This document shows, one piece after another, positions 26,780-35,838 of a stretch of DNA of 64,000 nt. How positions within the stretch are numbered: the first letter of the stretch is position 1; each line of letters begins with the position of its first letter. The DNA comes from Flavobacterium sp. 102 (lineage in GTDB: Bacteria > Bacteroidota > Bacteroidia > Flavobacteriales > Flavobacteriaceae): assembly GCF_003634615.1 (NCBI RefSeq), contig NZ_RBKX01000001.1:3224001-3288000 (forward strand), read 5' to 3'. The position numbers and the translations under genes were made by a program. Under the pieces are notes generated by a model. It searched no databases, was not told where the DNA came from, and was given only the letters and a program-made list of their open reading frames with translations.

Positions 26780-27901
26780 TTATTTTATGGCTGCCGTTTT
26801 TCCGTTTACAGTGGTAACAATAAACGCATCAGCAAAGCCATTTCTTTTGGCAATTTCATTTAACTTTTTGGCTTCCTCTAGACCGGAGCAACTTCCGTAA
26901 AAATACTTATATAAACTATTTTCAAAGGTAAATGAAATATTTTTCAGCCCTTTAAAATCGGACGAAGTGATGTCTCTTTTTTTGGAAGTCGCAAACAATT
27001 GGATTTTATACAATCCTTCTTTTGAATCAGCAGTTGAATTTTCTTCTGTCTTAATTGCAATTGTTTCTTTTACTTCCTTTACATCGGGCATATCCAAATA
27101 CTTTGCATTCTCATTATTATTGTAGGCTTCATTTAAGTACTCTTTTTTATACTTTATGATAGCGTCTGCGATTTGTCTCGCCATTTTATTTTGGCCTTCA
27201 TCTGAATTTAAAAACTCACCTTCTTCTTTATTAGACAAAAAACCCAATTCAATTAAAACACTTGGCATGTAAGCCGCATCCAAAACCCATAAAGGTTGCT
27301 GTTTCACACCTCTAGATTTGCGTTCTAAATTATGGGTGAAATTATCCTGAATCTTCGTTGCTAAATCGATGCTGCTATTCAAGTTTTCTTCTTGCATCAT
27401 CGTCAAGCCAATCAACGACTCTGGTTTTTTCGGGTCAAATCCTTGATAGGTTTCTTTGTAATTGTCTTCTAATAAAATAACAGAGTTTTCGCTTTTGGCT
27501 ACTTCTAAGTTCATACCACTGCGAGACAAACCCATCACAAAAGTTTCTGTTCCTGCAGGCGTCTGATTGGCCACCGAATTACAATGGATTGAAACAAAAA
27601 GGTTGGCGTTGGCTTTGTTAGCCACTTTGGGTCTATTCACAAGCTCTATAAAAACATCTGTTGTACGCGTGTAAATTATCTTGATATTCTTATCGTTTTC
27701 TAACAGTTTACCCACTTTCAAAGTGGTTTTAAGTGCGATTTCTTTTTCTACAAAACCATGGTAAGAATTGCCGGGATCTTTTCCGCCATGACCGGCATCT
27801 AGTATCACTGTGAATGCTTTATTGGTTTGTGACCATGCCAAACTACAAACGAACAACATCGAAACCATCGAGAAAAGAATGTTCTTATTATTTAATTTCA
27901 T
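26780..27901 (-). CDS. N-acetylmuramoyl-L-alanine amidase (Amidase_3), paralogue
   Basis: A 373-residue paralogue of the following gene with the same order: signal peptide (MKLNNKNILFSMVSMLFVCSLAWSQ), Amidase_3 with VILDAGHGGKDPG, FVEKEIALK, LFVSIHCNS and VLIELGFLSN, then a C-terminal SPOR-like segment starting YKIQLFATSKKRDITSSDFKGLKN. The two proteins share long stretches such as GLTMMQEE and SRGVKQ, so a tandem duplication is likely. The promoter must lie in the 72-base divergent gap before lptD. Confidence 0.9.
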   Translation of the reverse strand: MKLNNKNILFSMVSMLFVCSLAWSQTNKAFTVILDAGHGGKDPGNSYHGFVEKEIALKTTLKVGKLLENDKNIKIIYTRTTDVFIELVNRPKVANKANANLFVSIHCNSVANQTPAGTETFVMGLSRSGMNLEVAKSENSVILLEDNYKETYQGFDPKKPESLIGLTMMQEENLNSSIDLATKIQDNFTHNLERKSRGVKQQPLWVLDAAYMPSVLIELGFLSNKEEGEFLNSDEGQNKMARQIADAIIKYKKEYLNEAYNNNENAKYLDMPDVKEVKETIAIKTEENSTADSKEGLYKIQLFATSKKRDITSSDFKGLKNISFTFENSLYKYFYGSCSGLEEAKKLNEIAKRNGFADAFIVTTVNGKTAAIK

Positions 27902-27972
27902 TTGTAAAAGTTAATTTTAATTAAAACCCGGCGGTCATAAATGTAATATTTACCTATTTTTGACCGAAAATA

Positions 27973-30702
27973 TTGTTTAAGTTTGCCACGTCAAAAACCA
28001 AGCCATATTTCTACAAAAATAGCATTAAACCTTTGCAAAGAAACTTATTTAATATCGTTTTTTTAACAATTTTCCTAACATTGGGAAACGCGAAAACATA
28101 TTCACAAGATTTACCTCCAAAAAGCAATCCTTTCCCGGCTAAAAACCAGACAGATAGCACTAAAATTGAATTAAAAGACTTGACCAAAGTGATTGATTCA
28201 ACTAAAAAAGACAGTATAAAACCTAAGAAAGCGCTATTAGATGGTAAAATCAGAAGGAAAGCACTCGATTATGAGAAGTTAGACCAAAAGAAAAAAACAA
28301 TCACGCTTTACAACAAAGCCGAAGTTTATTATCAAGATATCGAATTGAAATCGGGTATCATTGTCATTGATTACCAAAAAGATGAAGTTTACGCCGGAAG
28401 AATCAAAGATTCGCTAGGCAATCTTTCCCAAAGACCGGTTTTTAAACAAGGTGCTAATGAGGTTGAACCGGATTCTATTCGCTTTAATTTAAAAACCAAA
28501 AAAGCTTTGGTCTGGAATTCAAGAAGTCAGCAAGGTGAAATGAACATCAAAGCTGCGATTACCAAAAAGGAAAACGACTCTGTCTACTTTATGAAAGGTG
28601 CTCGTTTTACCACCGCCAAAGACATTGACAATCCTGAGTATTATTTCCAGACCGACCGAGTAAAACTGGTTCCCGGGAAAAAAGTTGTGGTGGGCATCAC
28701 CAATATGGTAATTGCCGATGTGCCAACGCCAATTGCGTTACCGTTTGCCTTTTTCCCAATGTCTGACAAAGCGCGTTCGGGTTTGATTATTCCAACCTAT
28801 AACGACAGTAATACTCGTGGTTTTTCGCTACAAAATGGCGGTTATTATTTTGCCTTGAGTGAGAATTACGACTTAGCGATTTTAGGCGATTATTATACCA
28901 ACGGTAGTTATGGTTTTCGATTTGAATCGTCTTATGCCAAAAAATATAAGTTCCTCGGAAATGTGAACATTCGATTTGAAAATTTAATCCAAAGCGAAAG
29001 AGGTTATCCCGACTATTCTAGAGCCAACAATTATAACATTCAATGGTCACACTCTAAAGACGGAAAGTCGAATCCGAACTCAAGATTTTCTGCTTCGGTA
29101 AACTTAGGAAGTAGTCAGTATTTCCGCCAATCTTTAAATCAGATGAACGTGAGTTCAGGGTTGAATAATACTTTGAGTTCTTCGATTTCGTATTCTAAGA
29201 CCTTCAATTCCGTTCCGCAAGTCAACCTCTCATTGACTGCAACCCATTCGCAAAATACCAATACGGAACAAATCAATATGACTTTGCCTACTTTGCAATT
29301 GAGTGTCGATAGGATTTTCCCGTTTGCGCCAAAAGAAGGTATCAAAAAAGGATTTTTCAAAAACATCAATCTACAATATAACCTAAGAGGTGAAAACAGA
29401 ATTGAAACCACTGATTCACTTTTCTTCAAATCTGAAATGTTCCGCGATGCTAAAGTAGGTTTCCAACACAGTATTCCGTTGAGTACCAACTTTAAAATTT
29501 TCAAATACTTTAGTGCTTCTACTTCGGTGAATTATAATGAGGTTTGGTATTTAAAAACCATCAGAAAAGAATATGACGCCAATACAAATGAAGTAGTTGA
29601 CACAGACATTCAAGGGTTTGATGCTTTTAGAACCTATTCGTTTTCTGCAGGTCTAGGAACTACGATTTACGGAACTTTTAATTTTGGCGAAAATAAAAAA
29701 ATTCAAGCGATTCGCCATGTCATGAGACCCAACGTTTCTTACAGTTACACGCCGAGTTTTGAGAAATATTATGACACCTATGATCCGAATGGCAGCGGCA
29801 CAATGCTAAAAGAGTACACCCGTTTTGATGGCGGTATTTTTGGTGCACCGGGGAAAAATATGTCAAACAACGTTGGCTTTAACCTGAGTAATACTTTTGA
29901 AGCTAAAGTAACCGATAAAGATTCAACCGCAACAGAACCCAAGAAAGTCATGTTGCTAAACAACCTGAATTTCTCAACCAGTTATGATATCACAGCCGAT
30001 TCCTTGCGCTGGTCACCAATGCGTGTTAGTGGTGGAACACAGATACTGAATCAGAAGATGAATATCAATTTTGCCGCAACGCTTGATCCGTATGCCATTA
30101 ACAATTCAGGACAAAGAATCGATACTTGGAATATTGACAATGGCGGAAGTTTGTTCAGAATGACGAGTGCCAATATGACTTTGAACTACTCTTTTTCGAG
30201 CAAAGACATGAATGGTGATAAAGAGAAGAAAAACGAACAAGGGAAACGAAATGGTGGTCGCGAAGATGACTTATTTGGAACCAATACCGATTTGAGTGAC
30301 CGACGCCAGAGCCAATTTGAGGAAGATGATGGCGAAGAAAAACCACCAACAGAGTTTTTTAAATATGAATTGCCTTGGGACATGACTTTAGCCTATTCCC
30401 TAACCTATTCTAATAACAACCGAGAACAAGAAATCACCGGAAATTCGGTAATGATTTCGATGAATACCGATTTGACGCCTAAATGGAAAATTGGGGTATC
30501 TACGGGTTACGACTTTGTACAAAGAGGTGTGACTTTTACCCAATTCAGATTTGAAAGAGATTTGCTGAGTTGGCGTATGGATTTCAACTGGGTTCCTTTT
30601 GGTGACAGTGCCTATTGGGGATTCTTTATCGGAATCAAATCGGGTGTGTTGAGCGATATCAAATGGGATAAACGTTCGCTTCCGGATAGAACTTTGAGAT
30701 AG
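27973..30702 (+). CDS. lptD: LPS-assembly protein LptD-like (OstA family)
   Basis: Outer-membrane protein of about 900 residues placing lipopolysaccharide in the outer leaflet. After an N-terminal signal region (QRNLFNIVFLTIFLTLGNAKTYSQ), the OstA-like part (about 75-250, with KAEVYYQDIELKSGIIVIDYQKDEVYA) precedes the LptD barrel, which ends DIKWDKRSLPDRTLR. There is no in-frame ATG before the signal: the upstream candidates are TTG codons at 27973 and 28033, and two -7-like motifs (27954-27961 and 27978-27985) lie nearby. I keep 27973, but 28033 would give a conventional signal peptide. Confidence 0.85.
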   Translation: MFKFATSKTKPYFYKNSIKPLQRNLFNIVFLTIFLTLGNAKTYSQDLPPKSNPFPAKNQTDSTKIELKDLTKVIDSTKKDSIKPKKALLDGKIRRKALDYEKLDQKKKTITLYNKAEVYYQDIELKSGIIVIDYQKDEVYAGRIKDSLGNLSQRPVFKQGANEVEPDSIRFNLKTKKALVWNSRSQQGEMNIKAAITKKENDSVYFMKGARFTTAKDIDNPEYYFQTDRVKLVPGKKVVVGITNMVIADVPTPIALPFAFFPMSDKARSGLIIPTYNDSNTRGFSLQNGGYYFALSENYDLAILGDYYTNGSYGFRFESSYAKKYKFLGNVNIRFENLIQSERGYPDYSRANNYNIQWSHSKDGKSNPNSRFSASVNLGSSQYFRQSLNQMNVSSGLNNTLSSSISYSKTFNSVPQVNLSLTATHSQNTNTEQINMTLPTLQLSVDRIFPFAPKEGIKKGFFKNINLQYNLRGENRIETTDSLFFKSEMFRDAKVGFQHSIPLSTNFKIFKYFSASTSVNYNEVWYLKTIRKEYDANTNEVVDTDIQGFDAFRTYSFSAGLGTTIYGTFNFGENKKIQAIRHVMRPNVSYSYTPSFEKYYDTYDPNGSGTMLKEYTRFDGGIFGAPGKNMSNNVGFNLSNTFEAKVTDKDSTATEPKKVMLLNNLNFSTSYDITADSLRWSPMRVSGGTQILNQKMNINFAATLDPYAINNSGQRIDTWNIDNGGSLFRMTSANMTLNYSFSSKDMNGDKEKKNEQGKRNGGREDDLFGTNTDLSDRRQSQFEEDDGEEKPPTEFFKYELPWDMTLAYSLTYSNNNREQEITGNSVMISMNTDLTPKWKIGVSTGYDFVQRGVTFTQFRFERDLLSWRMDFNWVPFGDSAYWGFFIGIKSGVLSDIKWDKRSLPDRTLR

Positions 30703-30729
30703 ATTTCAGAACGCAGATACAATAACATC

Positions 30730-31110
30730 ATGAAAAAAATCATTTTTACAGACAAAGCGCCGGCGCCTATTGGACCTTACAACCAAGCGGTTTTAGTGGG
30801 CAATACTTTATACACTTCAGGACAAATTGCCTTGAATCCGACTACGATGGAATTGGTTTTAGACGATATCGAAACCGAAACCAAACAAGTGATGGAGAAC
30901 ATGAAAGCGGTCTTAGCAGCGGCTGATATGACTTTTGACCATGTGGTAAAAACAACCATTTTTATTATGGACATGGGTGATTTTGCCCGAATCAATTCGG
31001 TTTACGGCAGTTACTTTAATGAAGCTACTGCTCCGGCGAGAGAAACGGTTCAAGTAGCCGGTTTACCCAAAGGCGTGAATGTGGAGATTTCGATGACAGC
31101 GATTAAATAG
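30730..31110 (+). CDS. ridA: RidA family enamine/imine deaminase
   Basis: A 126-residue member of the YjgF/YER057c/UK114 family, which hydrolyses reactive 2-aminoacrylate and other enamines. It opens MKKIIFTDKAPAPIGPYNQAVLVGNTLYTSGQIALNPTTMELV and ends with the substrate-binding segment APARETVQVAGLPKGVNVEISMTAIK, which contains the conserved Arg. It sits 27 bases after lptD on the same strand and may be co-transcribed. This is the last core gene before an accessory stretch. Confidence 0.92.
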   Translation: MKKIIFTDKAPAPIGPYNQAVLVGNTLYTSGQIALNPTTMELVLDDIETETKQVMENMKAVLAAADMTFDHVVKTTIFIMDMGDFARINSVYGSYFNEATAPARETVQVAGLPKGVNVEISMTAIK

Positions 31111-31216
31111 AAGGCAGAAGGCAGAAAGCAACAGATTCAAAATAGACGAATCCTTTATTGTGCAAACGATGAAGGATTTTTTTTGACCCAAAAAACCAAC
31201 TTTTCATCATTTTCAA

Positions 31217-31405
31217 GCCTTCGCAGCCATCAAACGAGCTTCGGACTCGAGCAAGAAAGCTTCGGACTCTCACAAATAAGTTTCGAACTGTGGCAGAAAT
31301 GCTTCGGACTCCAACAAATGAACTTCGGAAGACCACAAACGCATTGCGGACATCCATTTTTTATCTTCTGACTGTCGCAAACGAATATCGGACTCCCGAA
31401 AAACA
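31217..31405. repeat. 21-bp-period degenerate tandem array (about nine units)
   Basis: Units start at 31217, 31238, 31259, 31280, 31301, 31322, 31343, 31364 and 31385. The consensus core is GCTTCGGACTC, then three variable bases, then CAAA. Units 2, 3 and 5 carry the core exactly; the others diverge. There are no spacers, so it is a tandem array rather than a CRISPR. Confidence 0.8.
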
Positions 31406-31434
31406 ATAAAGGAATGATAAGTATAGAATTTTTA

Positions 31435-31442
31435 TATATTTG
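31435..31442 (+). promoter_or_regulatory. -7 promoter element upstream of an accessory gene
   Basis: TATATTTG matches TAnnTTTG and lies in the block TTTTTATATATTTGA, which also precedes the genes at 58549 and 60475. No good -33 TTG is present. Confidence 0.45.
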
Positions 31443-31505
31443 AGAAAAACTTATTTGGGTTTAGTACTTATTGATAAGTTAGGGGCAAGTTTAAACACGT
31501 AATAC

Positions 31506-32066
31506 TTGAAAAGAAAATTTGAAATACTAGACGGTTTACCTGCACATGGAGATATGTACATTTCAATTCCCGAAAATGGTTACAAACAATTTTCAGAAGG
31601 ATTGGCAGTAAAGTTCATTAGAAAAGATAATAGTGAATGGGTTGGTAATTTTGAAAGAGGAAATTCTCAATTAAGGTTTGCTTCTGAAATAAAAGATAGT
31701 ACAAACATTCTAATTATTGCTTTTGGAATTTGTTACATTATCGATATTGAAAATGTAAAACCAATCATTGAATTTGGACTTGACTATAAAGAGGTTTTTG
31801 AATATAAAAATCTTTTTGTTTTGATTGGCGAGTGTTCTATCTCAGTGGTAGAAGATATTGATAAAATTAACCATTTTGAGCACTTATGTTTCGATGGAAT
31901 TACTAATGTAGAGTTAGGTGATGGAATTTTAAGAGGTGTACTAAATGAGTTTTGTCAATCTACAAAAGGTCTTGATAAGAGCAATTTCACTCTAAACCTT
32001 GAAACATTCGATTTTAATGAAACTCCACAAATCGTGTTAAACAAAAAGTGGTGGAAAATTTGGTAA
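31506..32066 (+). CDS. Hypothetical protein of unknown function
   Basis: A 186-residue protein if the TTG at 31506 is used; the first in-frame ATG (31554, MYISIPENG) would give 170. I do not recognise a family. It is acidic, contains no signal peptide or membrane segment, has beta-like segments (VKFIRKDNSEWVGNFERGNSQLRFA, NILIIAFGICYIIDIENVKPIIEFGLDYKEVF), and ends with a basic aromatic tail KKWWKIW. It lies next to a Fic-domain gene and is followed by an attC-like motif, so it may be cassette-borne. A role as an immunity protein is only speculation. Confidence 0.55.
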   Translation: MKRKFEILDGLPAHGDMYISIPENGYKQFSEGLAVKFIRKDNSEWVGNFERGNSQLRFASEIKDSTNILIIAFGICYIIDIENVKPIIEFGLDYKEVFEYKNLFVLIGECSISVVEDIDKINHFEHLCFDGITNVELGDGILRGVLNEFCQSTKGLDKSNFTLNLETFDFNETPQIVLNKKWWKIW

Positions 32067-32075
32067 AAACATGCT

Positions 32076-32192
32076 GCTAACAGCCGTTTGCAGCAACTGC
32101 TCGCTTGGGCTTTTCCCGAATTCTCCTTGGCTCCGAAGCATCCATAATTAATCTCCGTACCGAGATCGTGATTACAATCCACGACGTTGGCA
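32076..32192. other. attC-like intergenic element
   Basis: The left end, GCTAACAGCCGTTTGCAGCA (from 32076), begins 10 bases after a stop codon. GTTGGC at 32187-32192 can pair with GCTAAC using one G-U pair. The block between is richer in G and C than its neighbours and contains the near-palindrome TCTCCGTACCGAGA. This layout resembles an integron attC site, but the R' and R'' cores do not match the textbook consensus exactly, and no integrase is in the window. Confidence 0.35.
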
Positions 32193-32223
32193 ACAATAAT
32201 TTTGAACGCTCACGGAAAAAACC

Positions 32224-32231
32224 TATCTTTG
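32224..32231 (+). promoter_or_regulatory. -7 promoter element for the Fic gene
   Basis: TATCTTTG matches TAnnTTTG, only 10 bases before the first ATG (32242), so the message may be nearly leaderless or begin translation at the second ATG (32254). Confidence 0.4.
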
Positions 32232-32241
32232 ATACTATCAA

Positions 32242-33207
32242 ATGATATTATCAATGAAACCGCCTTACGACATTACTCCGAAAATTTTAAAACTAATAAG
32301 TTCGATTTCAGAGAAAATTGGAGCTGTTAATGCTAATTATCTTAGTAAGCAATCTCCACAACTTCGCAAACAGAATAGAATTAAAACAATTCATTCCTCT
32401 TTGAAAATTGAAGGCAATACATTAACGGAAGAACAAATCACAGCATTAATTGAAAACAAAAGAGTGATTGGACCAGAAAAAGATGTTTTAGAAGTTTTAA
32501 ATGCTATCAAAGTGTATGAAAGATTAGAAAGCTATAAATTCTCTTCCGACAAGAGCTTTTTAAAAGCGCATCTCAAATTAATGAATGGATTAATTGAAAG
32601 TGCCGGAAAATATAGGACGCAAGGTGTTGGAATAATTAAAGGAACAAAGATTGAACACATCGCACCACCTTTTGAAAATATTCCATATCTAATGAAAGAT
32701 TTGTTTGAGTATCTGAAAGATTCAGAAGAATTGACCTTAATAAAAAGCTGTGTGTTTCATTACGAAATGGAATTTATTCACCCATTTTTAGATGGAAATG
32801 GAAGAATGGGAAGACTTTGGCAAACTTTGATTCTAATGGCTGAATATCCGGTTTTTGAATTTTTACCCTTCGAGAATTTAATCAGCAAAACTCAGGATGA
32901 ATATTATAAATCTTTAGCTTTAAGTGACAAGTCCGGAAAGTCAACTGTCTTTATTGAATATATGCTGGGTGTTATTGATAAGTCACTGGAAAGCTTACTC
33001 AATTACAATAATAGGGTTTTAAAAGATATTGATCGTTTGGAATATTTTTTAAACCTAGGCATAAAAGAGTTTAACCGAAAAGACTACATGAACATATTTA
33101 AAGATTTGTCATCTGCAACGGCAAGCAGAGATTTGAAAAAAGGAATTGAAATGACTATGTTTGAAAGTATTGGGAATCTCAACAAAACTAAATATATAGT
33201 AAAATAA
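32242..33207 (+). CDS. Fic family protein (AMPylation-type)
   Basis: A 321-residue Fic protein. The catalytic motif HPFLDGNGRMGR occupies residues 180-191 (family HPFx[D/E]GN[G/K]R, H180 catalytic). An N-terminal inhibitory helix is visible as S53-LKI-E57-G58, fitting [S/T]xxxE[G/N], whose Glu blocks ATP binding, as in class II Fic proteins. Residues about 255-320 look like a winged-helix tail (KDYMNIFKDLSSATASRDLKKGIEMTMFESI). Substrate unknown. It is bounded by attC-like motifs on both sides, suggesting a mobile unit. Confidence 0.92.
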   Translation: MILSMKPPYDITPKILKLISSISEKIGAVNANYLSKQSPQLRKQNRIKTIHSSLKIEGNTLTEEQITALIENKRVIGPEKDVLEVLNAIKVYERLESYKFSSDKSFLKAHLKLMNGLIESAGKYRTQGVGIIKGTKIEHIAPPFENIPYLMKDLFEYLKDSEELTLIKSCVFHYEMEFIHPFLDGNGRMGRLWQTLILMAEYPVFEFLPFENLISKTQDEYYKSLALSDKSGKSTVFIEYMLGVIDKSLESLLNYNNRVLKDIDRLEYFLNLGIKEFNRKDYMNIFKDLSSATASRDLKKGIEMTMFESIGNLNKTKYIVK

Positions 33208-33215
33208 TTACTGTT

Positions 33216-33236
33216 GCTAATATCCGTTTTACGCAA
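33216..33236. repeat. Copy B of the GCTAA..CCGTTT 3-prime motif
   Basis: GCTAATATCCGTTTTACGCA begins 9 bases after the Fic stop codon and aligns with the left end of the 32076 element (GCTAACAGCCGTTTGCAGCA). TTGC and GCAA flank it and can pair. Confidence 0.45.
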
Positions 33237-33242
33237 TTACCT

Positions 33243-33617
33243 TCACTTCACCTCATCCAATCCCAACAATAACAATTGCGCTGTCGCTTCGTTTGTGGCT
33301 AAAGGTATATTGTGTACATCGCAAATTCTAATCAGCATGTTGATATCCGGTTCGTGCGGATGGCTCGAGTTGGGGTCTTTGAAGAATAAGACCATTTTGG
33401 TTTTGCCTTCGGCTACACGTGCCGCAATTTGAGCATCGCCGCCCATTGGTCCCGAAAGCATTCGCTTTACTTTGATGCCCACGGCTTCTACTTTTCCACC
33501 GGTTGTTCCGGTAGCTATGAGTTTGATGTTTTCTTTTTGCAATAGGTCTTTGTTCTTATTGATGAACTGAACCATATCGGCTTTTTTTCCATCATGTGCT
33601 ATAATAGCTATTTCCAT
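33243..33617 (-). CDS. mgsA: Methylglyoxal synthase
   Basis: Converts dihydroxyacetone phosphate to methylglyoxal and phosphate, a bypass of lower glycolysis under phosphate limitation. The 124-residue protein opens MEIAIIAHDGKKADMV and has the family active-site segments IATGTTGG, SGPMGGDAQIAARV and FFKDPNSSHPHEPDINMLIRICDVHNIPLATN. ATG at 33617 is used; an upstream TTG at 33638 adds seven unlike residues. It lies downstream of gapA, pfkA and a sugar kinase on the same strand. Confidence 0.93.
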   Translation of the reverse strand: MEIAIIAHDGKKADMVQFINKNKDLLQKENIKLIATGTTGGKVEAVGIKVKRMLSGPMGGDAQIAARVAEGKTKMVLFFKDPNSSHPHEPDINMLIRICDVHNIPLATNEATAQLLLLGLDEVK

Positions 33618-33651
33618 AGAGATTGTATTTTGGTGCAATTTAGAATTTTAA

Positions 33652-33685
33652 CCGCAAAGGTCACTGGGTTTTACGCAGAGGACGC
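33652..33685. repeat. ACGCAAAG-type word repeat in the mgsA leader
   Basis: Words close to ACCGCAAAG, TTTACGCAGAG and GACGCAAA follow each other between the upstream terminator and the mgsA ATG. Confidence 0.45.
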
Positions 33686-33716
33686 AAAAAAAACCTCAAA
33701 ATGAATTATTCTGAGG
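33686..33716 (-). terminator. Terminator of the sugar kinase gene
   Basis: On the minus strand CCTCA..TGAGG (33712-33716 with 33694-33698) forms a hairpin followed by eight T residues, 10 bases after the kinase stop codon. Confidence 0.75.
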
Positions 33717-33725
33717 CTTTTAATA

Positions 33726-34577
33726 TTATTTATTTAAGATGTGATACGCAATCAAACCGTCTATTGGTCTTCGGAGTACGTTGCCTATTTTGATGTCGTA
33801 TTTGGCTAAAGTTTGTTCCAACTCGTCTTTCAAATAAAATGCTATTGAACCCACGAAATGCACCGGAACGTCTTTGCAATTGTCAAACTGCATGATGTAG
33901 TTTTTGACAAAAGATTTCAATTCCTTTTTGATGATTTTTTTGCAAAAAGGATTGTCTTTGTGCTTGATAATAAACTTAGCGAAAGTCGCTAAATACGCGT
34001 TTGGATTGGCTTCTTTGTATAAATTAGATTTGATATAATCTGCATCTAAATTGTATTCTTCTTCAAATTCTTTGGCCAAATCTGTCGGCATACTATTAAA
34101 ATAATACCCGCGAAGTAAATGCCTGCCAAAACGGTTTCCGGAACCGTCATCCATAGCAATATAGCCTAAGGACTGTACTTTTTGGTGCAACACTTTCCCA
34201 TCAAAAAAACTACAGTTAGAACCCGTTCCTAAAATACAAACAATTGCTTGCTCGTCTTTGGGCGTCGTAGCATAAACTGCAGCGTAAGTATCTTCATGAA
34301 CCGAAACTACAGCATTTTTAAAATATTCTTCAAACACTTTGGTTAGGAAGTTTTTCATCCTGTCGGTACCGCAACCGGCGCCATAAAAGAACAAATGCGT
34401 GGCTTTATCCTTATTGTGTTCGATATCAAACTTATCATCGAGACGGGCAATCACTTCTTCTTTGTCTAATACTTCAGGGTTGAGGCCTAAAGTTTGGGTC
34501 GTGAAAAGCACTTTTCCGTTGTCATCAATTGCAATCCAATCGGCTTTGGTCGAGCCACTGTCAACTAATAATTTCAT
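33726..34577 (-). CDS. N-acetylglucosamine kinase-like (BadF/BadG ATPase family)
   Basis: A 283-residue actin-like fold kinase: phosphate-1 motif LLVDSGSTKADWIAIDDNGK at the N-terminus, IVCILGTGSNCSFFDGK as phosphate-2 and the DDGSGNRFGRHLLRGYY loop. This is the BadF/BadG/BcrA/BcrD ATPase class, in which flavobacterial members are usually annotated as GlcNAc kinases. Such a kinase would recycle amino sugars from peptidoglycan or chitin. Not confirmed for substrate. It has its own terminator downstream; gapA is upstream on the same strand. Confidence 0.8.
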   Translation of the reverse strand: MKLLVDSGSTKADWIAIDDNGKVLFTTQTLGLNPEVLDKEEVIARLDDKFDIEHNKDKATHLFFYGAGCGTDRMKNFLTKVFEEYFKNAVVSVHEDTYAAVYATTPKDEQAIVCILGTGSNCSFFDGKVLHQKVQSLGYIAMDDGSGNRFGRHLLRGYYFNSMPTDLAKEFEEEYNLDADYIKSNLYKEANPNAYLATFAKFIIKHKDNPFCKKIIKKELKSFVKNYIMQFDNCKDVPVHFVGSIAFYLKDELEQTLAKYDIKIGNVLRRPIDGLIAYHILNK

Positions 34578-34581
34578 AATT

Positions 34582-34612
34582 AATTAGGAATTACGAATTA
34601 GGGATTACGAAT
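34582..34612. repeat. GGAATTACGAATTA word repeat before the kinase start
   Basis: GGAATTACGAATTA and GGGATTACGAAT follow in tandem, between the gapA terminator and the ATG at 34577. Confidence 0.45.
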
Positions 34613-34673
34613 CTGAAGTTGAATTCAAATTATAAAACTTAATTCTTTTATTATCTTGGTTTAGTTTAGGTAT

Positions 34674-34709
34674 AAAAAATCCCGCCATCAGCAAAGATAG
34701 CGGGATTTT
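34674..34709 (-). terminator. Terminator of gapA
   Basis: AATCCCGC..ATC (34678-34689) pairs with GAT.GCGGGATT (34696-34707), and on the minus strand a T tract follows. It starts about 10 bases past the gapA stop codon. Confidence 0.85.
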
Positions 34710-34718
34710 GTCATTTAA

Positions 34719-35835
<1,117 letters not shown>

Positions 35836-35838
35836 CTT

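Larger units (their letters stand above)
31111..31505. other. Gene-free stretch with periodic array and promoter-like block
   Basis: About 395 bases between ridA and an unknown gene, with the 21-bp-period array at 31217-31405 and a TTTTTATATATTTGA block ending near 31443. Open frames here on both strands come from the array's period being a multiple of three, and I do not call them genes. Confidence 0.65.

Noticed and set aside
31103..31357. Open reading frames on both strands over the 21-bp array (84 and 62 residues)
   Set aside because: Their openness follows from a repeat period divisible by three. No start context or conserved motif supports translation.
31217..31405. CRISPR array
   Set aside because: Units follow directly with no unique spacers, the repeats are degenerate, and no cas gene is present.
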